From: DASSWB01 sp035705495
GTDB lineage: Bacteria; Bacteroidota; Bacteroidia; Flavobacteriales; Flavobacteriaceae
Reading direction: 5' to 3'
NCBI GenBank assembly: GCA_035705495.1
Contig: DASSWB010000016.1
Location: 1-32,479 of the forward strand
Length of the DNA stretch: 32,479 bases
Shown piece after piece: positions 6,852 to 15,290 of the stretch; position 1 is the stretch's first letter, and every line of letters begins with the position of its first letter. Position numbers and translations under genes: made by a program. A model generated the notes under the pieces. It ran no database searches. It saw only the letters and a program-made list of their open reading frames with translations, and was not told where the DNA came from.

Positions 6852-9379
6852 AAACCGAATTTTTTTGGATTGTAAAAATGGCTTGGCGCGATGGAAAAGC
6901 AAGTGGTAAAAAACTGAGTCTTTTTATGGCCTCCATTGTCTTGGGAATTGCGGCGGTTGTTGCAATCCAATCTTTTGGCGAAACCTTAAAAACAAATATT
7001 TCCCAGCAGTCAAAATCTTTAATGGGTGCCGATTTTAAAATCGACAGCAATGCACCTCCAAATGAAAAAGTCGTTCAAATAATCGATTCCTTGGGTGGTG
7101 CTGATGCTAAAGAGATTAGCTTTTCTTCCATGTTGGCCTTTCAAAAATCCGGAGCGGCAAAGTTGGTTCAGGTTAGGGGAATTGAAAAAGGATTTCCCTT
7201 TTATGGTGAACTGGAAACCGAACCTACGGTGGCTGCAATAAATTATCAGGCTGAAAATGCTGCTTTGGTTGATGCAACGCTAATGATTCAATTAGGAATG
7301 AAGTCTGGGGATTCTATTAAAATCGGGGCACTTTCGCTTCCTATTTTAGGTTCCTTGAAAAGCGCTCCGGGAAGTAATTCCTTTTTCAGCTCTGTGGCGC
7401 CTCCCGTTCTGATTCCGTATCGTTTGATTGAAAAAACCGGACTCATTCAAACTGGGAGTCGGATTGATTATGATTTTTATTTTGTTGCAGAACCAAATAC
7501 AAATCTTGAAAAATTAGAAGAACGACTCGCAGATGTTCTTGATGCCGAAGAAGCGGATCTTGATACACATACCTCCACAAGCGAGCGGTTGGGACGCCGC
7601 TACGAAAATTTTGGTAAATTCTTAAACTTGGTTGCTTTTATTGCGCTTTTGTTGGGTTGCATCGGAATTGCGAGTGCCATCCATATTTACATTAAGGAAA
7701 AATTACGTGCGGTGGCTGTTCTGAAATGTTTGGGAGCCACAAAAAAACAAACCTTTCTCATTTATTTAATTCAAATTGCATTTATCGGATTCATTGGCGG
7801 ACTTATTGGAACATTAAGCGGATTGTTGCTTCAACAGTTGTTCCCGCTCCTTTTACAAGATCTTTTACCTGTTGATGTAGATATCGTCTTTTCGCCGAGA
7901 ATCGCTTTTATAGGAATTTTATTGGGAATCTGCATGTCCGTTCTTTTCGCCCTTTATCCATTAATGGGAACGCTGTATGTTTCACCTTTACAAGCCTTAC
8001 GCGCGCAAAGTGAAGGAAAATCCCGAGTTGGGAAATCAGGTTACTTCGTACTGATCGCCATTTTCCTGTTCATTTTTCTATTTTCATTTTGGCTGCTGGA
8101 AGATTGGCTGTATAGCTTGGCATTCGTATTGGGGATTGCGATTACTTTTTCAATTCTGGCTTTGGTGGCAAATCTGTTTATGCGCGGAATCAAGAAATTT
8201 TTCCCAAAATATTGGGATTTTCCTGCACGACAGAGTTTGCTGAATCTTTTCAGGCCACAAAACCAGACATTGATTTTAGTGGTTTCAATTGGTGTTGGCA
8301 GCTTTTTAATCAGCACCCTGTATTTCACCAAGGATATGCTCTTGGCGCAGGCGAGCATTGAATCAGAAGCAAATGCTCCAAATGTGATTTTACTGGATAT
8401 ACAGACGGATCAGCAAAAAGCGGTTTCAGAAGCCATAACACAGTCGGGATTGCCTGTTTTGGGAAATATTCCCATTGTCACAATGCGTATCCATAAATTG
8501 GATAGCGTTCCAATAAATGAGATTAAAAAAGATACAACGTCCACGATCAATAATTGGATTTTGACACATGAATTCAGGGTGACATATCGGGATTCTTTAA
8601 TTGCTTCGGAATTGATCCGGGAGGGAAAATGGGTTTCGCATGCTACAGACTCAGATGAAGTGCCAATTTCAGTGAGCGATAATTTTGCTGAAGATGCCCA
8701 AGTTGAAGTTGGTGATGAGGTTATTTTTAATGTACAAGGCGTTAATTTAAAAACCGTGATTGGAAGTATAAGAACCGTTGATTGGTCCAGAATGCAAATG
8801 AATTTTTCGATTGTTTTTCCAACCGGCGTGCTTGAAAATGCACCTCAGTTTCGGGTTTTTACCACCAAAGTTTCTACAGATGAAACTTCTGCACAATTAC
8901 AGCAAAATCTAGTCAGAAAGTTCCCGAATATTAGCATTATTGATTTACGTCAGGTGCTGAATGTTATTGAAGGATTGCTGGAAAAAATTTCATGGCTCAT
9001 CAATTTCATGGCATTTTTTAGTATCCTTACCGGAATTATTGTCTTGATTGGCGCCGTAAGAACCAGCAAATACCAACGCATAAAAGAAAGTGTGCTATTA
9101 CGCACCATGGGAGCAAGAAATAATCAGATTATAAAAATACTTGCCTTGGAATATTTGTTCCTCGGAATTTTAGGTGCACTTTCAGGAATATTATTGTCGC
9201 TGTTAAGCAGTCAGATTTTGGCATTTTTTGTTTTCAATTCGACTTTCATTCCGTCATTGATTCCGTTTTTGGTACTGTTGCCATCAATCGTCATCATTGT
9301 TATGTTAATCGGAATCGGGAACAATATCAGCGTGATAAAAAGTCCGCCACTTGTTGTGTTGAGAAAAAATCAGCAATAA
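6848..9379 (+). CDS. ybbP: FtsX-like ABC transporter permease, YbbP type
   Basis: An 843-residue permease. An N-terminal membrane helix (about 24-41, FMASIVLGIAAVVAIQSF) is followed by a large MacB-like periplasmic domain and the first FtsX block, about 258-390 (FLNLVAFIALLLGCIGIASAIHIY ... VAVLKCLGATKKQTFLIYLIQ). Two more helices near 400-455 precede a second periplasmic domain, and the second FtsX block is at about 715-830 (INFMAFFSILTGIIVLIGAVRTSKYQRIKESVLLRTMGA). The duplicated layout, with LKCLGA and LRTMGA cytoplasmic loops, matches YbbP and similar long permeases rather than four-helix MacB. It starts inside the ATPase stop codon, so the pair forms one unit. The family role is thought to be extraction or export of lipophilic molecules; the substrate here is unknown. 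Confidence 0.9.
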   Translation: MKTEFFWIVKMAWRDGKASGKKLSLFMASIVLGIAAVVAIQSFGETLKTNISQQSKSLMGADFKIDSNAPPNEKVVQIIDSLGGADAKEISFSSMLAFQKSGAAKLVQVRGIEKGFPFYGELETEPTVAAINYQAENAALVDATLMIQLGMKSGDSIKIGALSLPILGSLKSAPGSNSFFSSVAPPVLIPYRLIEKTGLIQTGSRIDYDFYFVAEPNTNLEKLEERLADVLDAEEADLDTHTSTSERLGRRYENFGKFLNLVAFIALLLGCIGIASAIHIYIKEKLRAVAVLKCLGATKKQTFLIYLIQIAFIGFIGGLIGTLSGLLLQQLFPLLLQDLLPVDVDIVFSPRIAFIGILLGICMSVLFALYPLMGTLYVSPLQALRAQSEGKSRVGKSGYFVLIAIFLFIFLFSFWLLEDWLYSLAFVLGIAITFSILALVANLFMRGIKKFFPKYWDFPARQSLLNLFRPQNQTLILVVSIGVGSFLISTLYFTKDMLLAQASIESEANAPNVILLDIQTDQQKAVSEAITQSGLPVLGNIPIVTMRIHKLDSVPINEIKKDTTSTINNWILTHEFRVTYRDSLIASELIREGKWVSHATDSDEVPISVSDNFAEDAQVEVGDEVIFNVQGVNLKTVIGSIRTVDWSRMQMNFSIVFPTGVLENAPQFRVFTTKVSTDETSAQLQQNLVRKFPNISIIDLRQVLNVIEGLLEKISWLINFMAFFSILTGIIVLIGAVRTSKYQRIKESVLLRTMGARNNQIIKILALEYLFLGILGALSGILLSLLSSQILAFFVFNSTFIPSLIPFLVLLPSIVIIVMLIGIGNNISVIKSPPLVVLRKNQQ

Positions 9380-9424
9380 AAATCCGTAGAAATAATTTAA
9401 TTGAATTTTTAAATTTAAAAAAAC

Positions 9425-9895
9425 ATGCATTTCGGCATTAGAAAACTGGATTTAACTGAAACGCCACCTTATGAATTGTTGCTGATGGCCGATCCATCTA
9501 TAGAACAAATCGAAAATTATCTTCCCTTATCTGAAGTTTTTATTGCCGAAAATGAGGGAGAAATATTAGGCTGCTATGTCATTTGTGAAATCGGAAAAAA
9601 TCAGTGGGAGATTAAAAATATTGCGGTACTGACCGAAAAACAAGGTTTTGGAATAGGACGAAAACTAATTGAAGATGCAATAGTGAGGGTAAGGGGCAGA
9701 AATGCCTTGAAAATTATCATCCGCACAGGAAATTCAAGTATGATGCAACTGCGTCTATATCAGAAGTGTGGATTTATGATTTCAGAAGTTGAAAAAGATT
9801 ATTTCGTCAAACCTTATCCTGAACCCATTTTTGAAAATGGAATTCAGTGCAAGGACAGAGTTACCTTGATGAAAGTCCTGAAGCATGAATGTTGA
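9425..9895 (+). CDS. GNAT-family N-acetyltransferase
   Basis: A 156-residue protein with the GNAT fold signature. The beta4-alpha3 acetyl-CoA pyrophosphate loop is VLTEKQGFGIGRKLIEDAI (Q/R-x-x-G-x-G type). It is preceded by the strand EIKNIAV and followed by the beta5 segment ALKIIIRTGNSSMMQLRLYQKCGFMISEVEKDYF, which contains the usual YxKxGF. It transfers an acetyl group from acetyl-CoA to an amine, but the substrate cannot be deduced. The gene follows the permease by 45 bases on the same strand and may be co-transcribed. Confidence 0.85.
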   Translation: MHFGIRKLDLTETPPYELLLMADPSIEQIENYLPLSEVFIAENEGEILGCYVICEIGKNQWEIKNIAVLTEKQGFGIGRKLIEDAIVRVRGRNALKIIIRTGNSSMMQLRLYQKCGFMISEVEKDYFVKPYPEPIFENGIQCKDRVTLMKVLKHEC

Positions 9896-9916
9896 ATTTT
9901 TTATTTCTAAAAATTC
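9894..9916. terminator. AT-rich hairpin between convergent genes
   Basis: Eight-base perfect arms GAATTTTT and AAAAATTC with a seven-base loop overlap the last base pair of the GNAT stop codon. It sits in a convergent gap, where a bidirectional terminator would be expected, but the stem is AT-rich and there is no separate U-run, so support is weak. Confidence 0.3.
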
Positions 9917-9953
9917 AGATGAAAGGAAAATGTTACTGATAAATTAAAACTAA

Positions 9954-10412
9954 CTAACTAACTCCTTCACGAATTAAAACGGTAGCTACCCACACAATAA
10001 CACAGGATAAAAAGATTCCGATTGCGTTTGCAATAAACGCCTGCTTTCTTTCAATTCCAAAAAGATAAGCTGCAATGGTCCCCGCATAGACTCCTGTCCC
10101 AGGAATTGGCACCATTACAAAAATCAGCAATCCCCAAAAACCATATTTTTGAAGGTTTTTTCCGGCACCTAATTTTGCTCTTCGGGCCACCCATATTGCA
10201 GATTTTTTATAAAACCGCCATTTCAGAAAATAGCTGTTAATGAAATCCAAAAAGAACGTCATTACAGGAAAGACAAGTACGTTCGCCACAAAACATGCAA
10301 CGAAAGCTATATAAATATTCACACCATTTGAAATTGCATAAGGAATACCCACTTTTGCTTCACCAAAAGGGGATATACTCCATAACATGGCAATTATAAT
10401 ATCACTAATCAC
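9954..10412 (-). CDS. COG2426 small multidrug export-type membrane protein
   Basis: A 152-residue integral membrane protein of the family annotated as small multi-drug export protein (PF06695 as I recall it). It has about four hydrophobic stretches. Two re-entrant-type conserved motifs are visible: SPFGEAKVGIPYA near 14-26 (compare P-x-x-E-x-x-x-x-I-P) and VMVPIPGTGVYAGTIAAYLFGI near 99-120, which resembles the core of DedA/VTT-like proteins. The family name implies drug export, but this has little experimental support and the true substrate is unknown. The gene end carries a short tandem TTAG repeat that includes the stop codon. It converges with the GNAT gene and is divergent from the PAS kinase gene. 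Confidence 0.82.
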   Translation of the reverse strand: MISDIIIAMLWSISPFGEAKVGIPYAISNGVNIYIAFVACFVANVLVFPVMTFFLDFINSYFLKWRFYKKSAIWVARRAKLGAGKNLQKYGFWGLLIFVMVPIPGTGVYAGTIAAYLFGIERKQAFIANAIGIFLSCVIVWVATVLIREGVS

Positions 10413-10538
10413 AGTCCATTATTTAGAGTCGCAAAATTAAACTTTTTTAAAGTTTCACGTGGTTTTACCGCAATTAAATTTTTAATAAATTTCACAGCAT
10501 CTGGAAGTCTAAACCGCTCTCACAACGTTTTATTTTTT

Positions 10539-10572
10539 TTTGGTAAATTTAACAGCTCCCAAATTATATTTG
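10539..10572 (+). promoter_or_regulatory. Bacteroidota-type promoter of the PAS kinase gene
   Basis: TTTG at 10539-10542 (-33) and TATATTTG at 10565-10572 (exact -7 match to TAnnTTTG) are separated by 22 bases, inside the range known for Bacteroidota sigma-ABfr promoters. The start codon at 10595 leaves a leader of roughly 15 bases. This is the best complete promoter in the window. Confidence 0.65.
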
Positions 10573-10594
10573 TGAAAATAAACCATACCAAAAA

Positions 10595-11698
10595 ATGACG
10601 GAAAAAACCTTGAAACCATCTGCTAGGAAAACGCAAAATATAAAAGTTGATTTAGAAACCTATTTTGCGAATACCATTATACCGCAGTTATTTGTTGATG
10701 CCAATTTGGTTCTCAGGATTTTTACACCTCCGGCCATGAAACAATTCTCGCTTTCAGAAGCAGATCTTGGGAAAAAAATTCATGATATCCAAGATAATAT
10801 AAAATATCCTACGATTGTAGAGAACATTGAAGAGGTAATTCATACAGAGAAAATCCTGGAAAAAGAAATTCAGACTACCGATGGACGTTGGTATCAAATG
10901 AATATATTGCCGTATCTGGAGAAAACCGATAACCGTTGCAATGGTGTCATTATGACTTTTGTTGATATTACAACCAGAATTTCGACGATCGCTGAACTGG
11001 AAAAGCTAAACGCCGATCATAATATTTTGTTGCATACCTTATCTCACGACATCCGACAACCCATTTCTACGATGTCATTGCTAACAGGTATTCTGGTGAA
11101 GTCTTTTCAGGACAAGAATGAAAAACAATTTATAAAATTTATTGGTACGCTGAAGAATACAATTGAAAGTATGAAATCCATTATTGAAGATTTTTCTGTT
11201 GATTCAAAAGAAGATGAAACCTCAGATGAAGAAGCAAGATGGAATATTGAAAATATTTGCGACAATGTCCTTTCTTCCTTACATCAAGAAATAGCAAAAA
11301 ACAAAATTGAAGTTATCAAGGATTTTCAAACTTCTGAAATCACATTTCCAAAAAATTATTTGCGCAGTATCTTGTACAGTTTGGTTGAGAGGGCAATTAA
11401 ACAAGCAGATTCCAAAAGACCTTTGCAAATTAGAATATCTTCCGAAAAAATAGATGGTTTTGTAGTTTTAACTGTTGCCGACAATGGCAAAGATTTGTCT
11501 GAACTGGAACAGCAACAGGTTTTCAAAAAACCAGATATCCTCCAACAGCAAATCGATCATCAAACCAAGAGCCTTCACGTACTTCAAATCATGTTAAGTA
11601 ACCGTGGTGGAAGGATGGAAATGGAAAGTAATGCTGGAAAAGGTTCGGTTTTTAAAGCTTATTTTAAAAGCGGGTATAAAAAAGAAATTCAGGATTAA
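10595..11698 (+). CDS. PAS-domain sensor histidine kinase with degenerate ATP-binding domain
   Basis: A 367-residue soluble protein with no membrane segment. A PAS domain spans about 22-130 (ends GVIMTFVDITTRI). A HisKA-type dimerisation helix follows with phospho-acceptor H151 in LHTLSHDIRQPISTM. A catalytic-like domain covers about 215-358. Its key boxes are altered: where the N-box normally reads NLxxNAxK, it reads SLVERAIK with Arg266 at the Mg-binding Asn position. The G1 box is DNGKD (296-300), lacking the second Gly. The G2 region (QTKSLHVLQIML) lacks the GxG glycines, although the final GKGSVFKAYF strand is normal. It may therefore be a non-catalytic partner or accept phosphate from another kinase. 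No response regulator lies next to it. Confidence 0.82.
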   Translation: MTEKTLKPSARKTQNIKVDLETYFANTIIPQLFVDANLVLRIFTPPAMKQFSLSEADLGKKIHDIQDNIKYPTIVENIEEVIHTEKILEKEIQTTDGRWYQMNILPYLEKTDNRCNGVIMTFVDITTRISTIAELEKLNADHNILLHTLSHDIRQPISTMSLLTGILVKSFQDKNEKQFIKFIGTLKNTIESMKSIIEDFSVDSKEDETSDEEARWNIENICDNVLSSLHQEIAKNKIEVIKDFQTSEITFPKNYLRSILYSLVERAIKQADSKRPLQIRISSEKIDGFVVLTVADNGKDLSELEQQQVFKKPDILQQQIDHQTKSLHVLQIMLSNRGGRMEMESNAGKGSVFKAYFKSGYKKEIQD

Positions 11699-11751
11699 AC
11701 CATAATAAACCTCTCTTCAATATAAATGAATTGTTTCTTGAACATGAAAGT

Positions 11752-11765
11752 ATGACAAGCGTCAT
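11752..11765. promoter_or_regulatory. Inverted repeat upstream of lplA
   Basis: ATGAC-aagc-GTCAT, five-base perfect arms, lies about 100 bases before the lplA start in a 165-base gap. It could be a dimeric regulator site or be fortuitous. No TAnnTTTG element was found in this gap. Confidence 0.25.
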
Positions 11766-11863
11766 TGTTTTATTGCCACACAATTTTTTTATTTGTAGTT
11801 TCAATGACTTTTTAGTCCGGAACCCCCAATTAAATTAAACGACTTTTTCAAAATGAAAAAAAT

Positions 11864-12889
11864 ATGATTTTTATAGATAACGAAGGAAATTACGATCCGC
11901 ATTTAAATTTGGCGTTGGAAGAGTATGCGTTGAGAAACTTTAGTACCCACACCGATTATTTATTGTTTTACATCAACAAACCGTCAATTATTATTGGAAG
12001 AAACCAGAATACTTTGGAAGAAATTAATTTTGATTATGTTGAAGAAAAAGGGATTCACGTGGTTCGAAGAATGTCTGGTGGTGGCGCTGTTTATCACGAT
12101 TTTGGAAATCTGAATTTTAGTTTCATCACAGATCACGATATAAAAAGTCTCAATAATTTCAAAAAATTCACGGAACCAGTAATCAAGGTTTTGAATAAAA
12201 TGGGCGTTCCGGCAGAATTGAAAGGAAGGAACGATATTGTTGCAGACGACAAAAAGATTTCGGGCAATGCGCAATTTTCAACTGGAAAAAGAATGTTCCA
12301 CCACGGAACCTTGTTACTCGACAGTGATTTAGGGGAAGTTGCAAATGCACTCAATGTAAAAATGAGCAAAATCCAGTCGAAAGGACATAAATCCGTAAGA
12401 AGTCGCGTGGCAAATATCAGCGAATTTTTAAAAGAGGAAATTGATATCGAAATTTTCAGGTCTTTAATTCTAAAAGGATTGTTTGAAGATCAAGAGGATT
12501 TTGAAATTTACCAACTTTCAGAAGAGGAGTGGAAAGGCGTTCACCGATTAATGGAAGAAAAATACAACACTTGGGACTGGAATTACGGAAATTCCCCGAA
12601 ATTCAATATTCAACGTACCAAACGTTTTCCAATCGGCGAAATTGATTTAAGAATATTTGTTGAAAAAGGAAAAATTACCAGTTTTAAAATTTACGGGGAT
12701 TTCTTCGGAAAAGAACCTGTGGAAAACTTGGAAACAATTATGATAGGCGCCAGATACGAAAAGGAAGAGCTTTATAAACTTTTAGAACCCTTTCAAATGG
12801 AGGATTATTTTGGTGCACTCCCAAAAGAAGAATATCTGGAATTGGTCCACGGAAATGATGAAGAGGATTCATTGGAACATTATCATTAA
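11864..12889 (+). CDS. lplA: Lipoate-protein ligase A
   Basis: A 341-residue enzyme that activates free lipoate with ATP and attaches it to lysines of 2-oxoacid dehydrogenase E2 subunits and GcvH. The lipoate-binding signature is RRMSGGGAVYHDFGNLNFSF (68-87). GRNDIVADDKKISGNAQ follows, with the catalytic-site lysine K131 before ISG, then HHGTLLLDSD. The C-terminal accessory domain is present (PKFNIQRTKRFPIGEIDLRIFVEKGKITSFKIYGDFFG). The length is close to E. coli LplA (338). The gene appears to be monocistronic, with a strong terminator directly after it. Confidence 0.95.
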   Translation: MIFIDNEGNYDPHLNLALEEYALRNFSTHTDYLLFYINKPSIIIGRNQNTLEEINFDYVEEKGIHVVRRMSGGGAVYHDFGNLNFSFITDHDIKSLNNFKKFTEPVIKVLNKMGVPAELKGRNDIVADDKKISGNAQFSTGKRMFHHGTLLLDSDLGEVANALNVKMSKIQSKGHKSVRSRVANISEFLKEEIDIEIFRSLILKGLFEDQEDFEIYQLSEEEWKGVHRLMEEKYNTWDWNYGNSPKFNIQRTKRFPIGEIDLRIFVEKGKITSFKIYGDFFGKEPVENLETIMIGARYEKEELYKLLEPFQMEDYFGALPKEEYLELVHGNDEEDSLEHYH

Positions 12890-12913
12890 CTTTTTTAATT
12901 CCAAAAATTATAG

Positions 12914-12940
12914 AACCGACTTTCCCAAGTCGGTTTTTTT
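12914..12940 (+). terminator. Rho-independent terminator of lplA
   Basis: A nine-base perfect stem (AACCGACTT / AAGTCGGTT) with loop TCCC is followed by a run of T. It lies 25 bases after the lplA stop codon. GC-containing stem plus T-run make this a confident intrinsic terminator. Confidence 0.85.
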
Positions 12941-13076
12941 GTTGCAAAAAAAATTCTTTGACTTATACAGTGAACGAAATCTTAAATAAGCAGTGTAGTT
13001 CTTAATATGCTGCCAAGTTTTCAGCATTTTGTCTTATTGAAATGTTATTTGTCTGAATTTTAAGATATTAACGATG

Positions 13077-13084
13077 TAACTTTA
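13077..13084 (+). promoter_or_regulatory. Candidate -7 element of the S41-like gene
   Basis: TAACTTTA differs from TAnnTTTG in the last base. A TTTG at 13048-13051 is 25 bases upstream, slightly beyond the normal spacing. It lies 38 bases before the proposed start at 13116. Confidence 0.35.
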
Positions 13085-13115
13085 GTAATATCTCAATAAA
13101 TAAGGAGGAATGAAA

Positions 13116-14792
13116 ATGAAGAGAAGACTACTGTTACTGATTATTTTGTTTGGGTATCAAACTATTTTCGCGCAAGATAAAATTTCTGAATCGGAAAAAT
13201 TAATATCGACTGCAAAAGTTTGGGGGTTTCTGAAATATTACCACCCCAATGTGGCTGATGGCACTTACAATTGGGATCAGCAATTATTTGATGTTCTTCC
13301 AAAAATTGAGGAAGCCGAAACCAAACAGGATTTTTCGGAAGTATTGACCAATTGGATCAATTCCCTAGGGCAAATAACCGAGTGTATTTCTTGTACTTCT
13401 GAGTCCTTGCCAAATCATTTTGAAAAAAATTTCGATCTTTCCTGGACACAAGATCAAAGTGTTTTTACGCCAGAATTATCAGCACTTCTCGAATCCGTGG
13501 AAAGGAACAGATATCAAGGAAAACCATTTTACATAGCACCTTCTGGAGCCGGAGGAAATATTGATGTTTCAAATGAGCCCAATTACCCTGAGTTCAATTG
13601 GAAACAAAAGAAACTTCGTCTTTTGGCACTTTTTAGATATTGGAACATCATTGAATATTTTTTTCCATATAAATATCAAACCGATCAACCCTGGGATGAA
13701 GTATTACAAGAAATGCTACCGAAATTTCTTGAACCAGAAACAGAACAGGATTATCATTTGGCCATGTTGGAAATGGTTGTGAAAACAAATGATGGAAGAT
13801 CCCGACTCTTTACCAAGTACACAAGTGAATTTTTTGGTCGCAAATGGTTACCCGTCAAATTTGATATTATTGATCAAAAAGCAGTTGTTACCGGTTATTA
13901 TAACTATGATTTAGCTGCTGAAAATAATTTGCAAACGGGCGATATTATTCTTGAATTTGAAGGTAAAACGATTTCAGAAATTCTGGAAGAGCGATTAAAA
14001 TATCTGAATGGTTCCAATATGGCCGTGAAGTTGAAAAACACCTATTTTACCTTATTCAACGGAAATTCCGAAGTAGTTAAATTAAAGATAGAACGAAATA
14101 AAAAAATACAAGAAATTACTGCTGCCCGTTATGAATACAGTCAGTTTAACTATCGGGCACCGAAACAAGAAAAATGGAAACTTGTAGATGAAAATATTGC
14201 ATACGTCAATCTTGGCGCGATAGAAAACAATGAAATTCCTAATATCATGGCTCAATTATCGGACACGGAAGCCATTATTTTTGATTTTCGAAATCAGCCA
14301 AACGGTTTAATGCGAACAATAGCAAGATATGTTTCAGATCAAAAAGTCGAATTTTACAAAAAGATAGTTCCGGATTTACAATATCCCGGAAAGTATTTAT
14401 GGCAAGAAGGAAGTACTTGTGGCGACGGACAATTGAGGTATATGGGACGAATCGTTTTATTGGTGAACGAAGAAACCTTGGGAAACGCTGAGTTTACCTG
14501 TATGTGCTTACAAACAAATCCGAATATCACTATTATTGGAAGCCAAACAGCGGGAGTAACGGGAAACGCGACCGATTTAGAACTTGTAGGCGGATTTAAA
14601 ACGGCAATTTCTGGAATGGGAATTTTTTATCCTGATAAAACCGAAATTCAACGAGTGGGAATACAACCTCATATTGTGGTAAAACCAAGCATTGAAAGTA
14701 TTGTGGCTGGAAAAGATGAAGCTTTTGAAGAAGCCATTAACCTTTTGACCGATTACGATGAATCTGCGAAATTGACAACAGTAACAAATTAA
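13116..14792 (+). CDS. Secreted S41-family protein lacking catalytic residues (pseudoprotease candidate)
   Basis: A 558-residue protein with signal peptide MKRRLLLLIILFGYQTIFA. The start at 13116 is chosen because AAGGAGG (13103-13108) is seven bases from it; an ATG two codons earlier (13110) is only one base from that site. Residues below count from 13110. An N-terminal helical region (30-240) leads to a PDZ-like domain (about 255-335, ENNLQTGDIILEFEGKTI), then the S41 core (360-530, VNLGAI ... IIFDFRNQPNG ... IVLLVNEETLGNAEF ... IGSQTAGVTGNATDL). In active relatives the nucleophile Ser sits in VNExTxSxAE; here the position is Gly458. The histidine of the NDGHS-type motif is Arg230 (NDGRS). 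Both changes are clean codons, not frameshifts. It may bind peptides without cutting them. Confidence 0.85.
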   Translation: MKRRLLLLIILFGYQTIFAQDKISESEKLISTAKVWGFLKYYHPNVADGTYNWDQQLFDVLPKIEEAETKQDFSEVLTNWINSLGQITECISCTSESLPNHFEKNFDLSWTQDQSVFTPELSALLESVERNRYQGKPFYIAPSGAGGNIDVSNEPNYPEFNWKQKKLRLLALFRYWNIIEYFFPYKYQTDQPWDEVLQEMLPKFLEPETEQDYHLAMLEMVVKTNDGRSRLFTKYTSEFFGRKWLPVKFDIIDQKAVVTGYYNYDLAAENNLQTGDIILEFEGKTISEILEERLKYLNGSNMAVKLKNTYFTLFNGNSEVVKLKIERNKKIQEITAARYEYSQFNYRAPKQEKWKLVDENIAYVNLGAIENNEIPNIMAQLSDTEAIIFDFRNQPNGLMRTIARYVSDQKVEFYKKIVPDLQYPGKYLWQEGSTCGDGQLRYMGRIVLLVNEETLGNAEFTCMCLQTNPNITIIGSQTAGVTGNATDLELVGGFKTAISGMGIFYPDKTEIQRVGIQPHIVVKPSIESIVAGKDEAFEEAINLLTDYDESAKLTTVTN

Positions 14793-14797
14793 ATCAT

Positions 14798-15175
14798 TTA
14801 GCCGATTACCCTTTCACTTAGGACCCGTGCTACTTCTTTTATATTCAAGGATTTTTTGAATTTTATTCCAAACACCCCTACTCCACTTACCCATATTTTA
14901 AAATCGCTGTCGCCGTCAAAGGTGCCAGCGGTTTCAATAGAAAATGAAGTGATTTTTGAATATGGAAAAATGCGGTATTCTTTTTTACTTCCTGTAAAAC
15001 CTTGAACATCCAATGTGATCAATCTTTTGCTCGTAAACCACACCCGATCCCGAGTATGTGCATAAACCAAGAGAATTTCTTCACCCGGAGCGAGTATATC
15101 TTCAACTTTTGCCCGGCTTTCATTGATATTTTCTTGTTTGGTTACACTGAATTTTGCCAATAAATCTATTTTCAT
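14798..15175 (-). CDS. Bacterial PH-domain protein
   Basis: A 125-residue protein made of a single bacterial pleckstrin-homology-like domain (bPH_1/DUF1696 type). The typical pattern is visible: LAPGEEILLVYAHTRDRVWFTSKRLITLD, then a segment IFPYSKITSFSIETAGTFDGDSDFKIWV and the closing strand GIKFKKSLNIKEVARVLSERV. There is no signal peptide or membrane helix, so it is cytosolic. The family's ligand and role are unknown. It converges with the S41-like gene with a 5-base gap. Confidence 0.85.
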   Translation of the reverse strand: MKIDLLAKFSVTKQENINESRAKVEDILAPGEEILLVYAHTRDRVWFTSKRLITLDVQGFTGSKKEYRIFPYSKITSFSIETAGTFDGDSDFKIWVSGVGVFGIKFKKSLNIKEVARVLSERVIG

Positions 15176-15194
15176 TTTTTCGAATTTTGAAAAT

Positions 15195-15222
15195 TAAATA
15201 TACGACAAAACAAAACCTTCAA
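15195..15222 (-). promoter_or_regulatory. Promoter of the PH-domain gene
   Basis: On the minus strand a TTG is followed after 17 bases by TATATTTA (one mismatch to TAnnTTTG), about 20 bases before the ATG at 15175. Both spacing and elements fit a Bacteroidota promoter. Confidence 0.5.
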
Positions 15223-15243
15223 TTCAGTAAATAAGGTTAAAAG

Positions 15244-15270
15244 AAAAATCCTGGTCGGGCCGGGATTTTT
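15244..15270 (-). terminator. Terminator of the MORN/transglutaminase operon
   Basis: Eleven-base arms (AAAAATCCTGG / CCGGGATTTTT, one T-G wobble) enclose a five-base loop. It lies 21 bases after the last stop codon of the minus-strand operon, and a T-run continues on that strand. Confidence 0.75.
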
Positions 15271-15290
15271 CAACTTTATAAAAACGAGTT

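Noticed and set aside
9949..9961. TTAG tandem tetranucleotide repeat at the end of the COG2426 gene, a possible phase-variable stretch
   Set aside because: Only about three units, and it lies at and after the stop codon, so slippage would change just the last residue or two.
11853..11867. Four-codon ORF MKKI whose stop overlaps the lplA start (ATGA)
   Set aside because: Expected by chance in an A-rich leader; no further evidence of a leader peptide.
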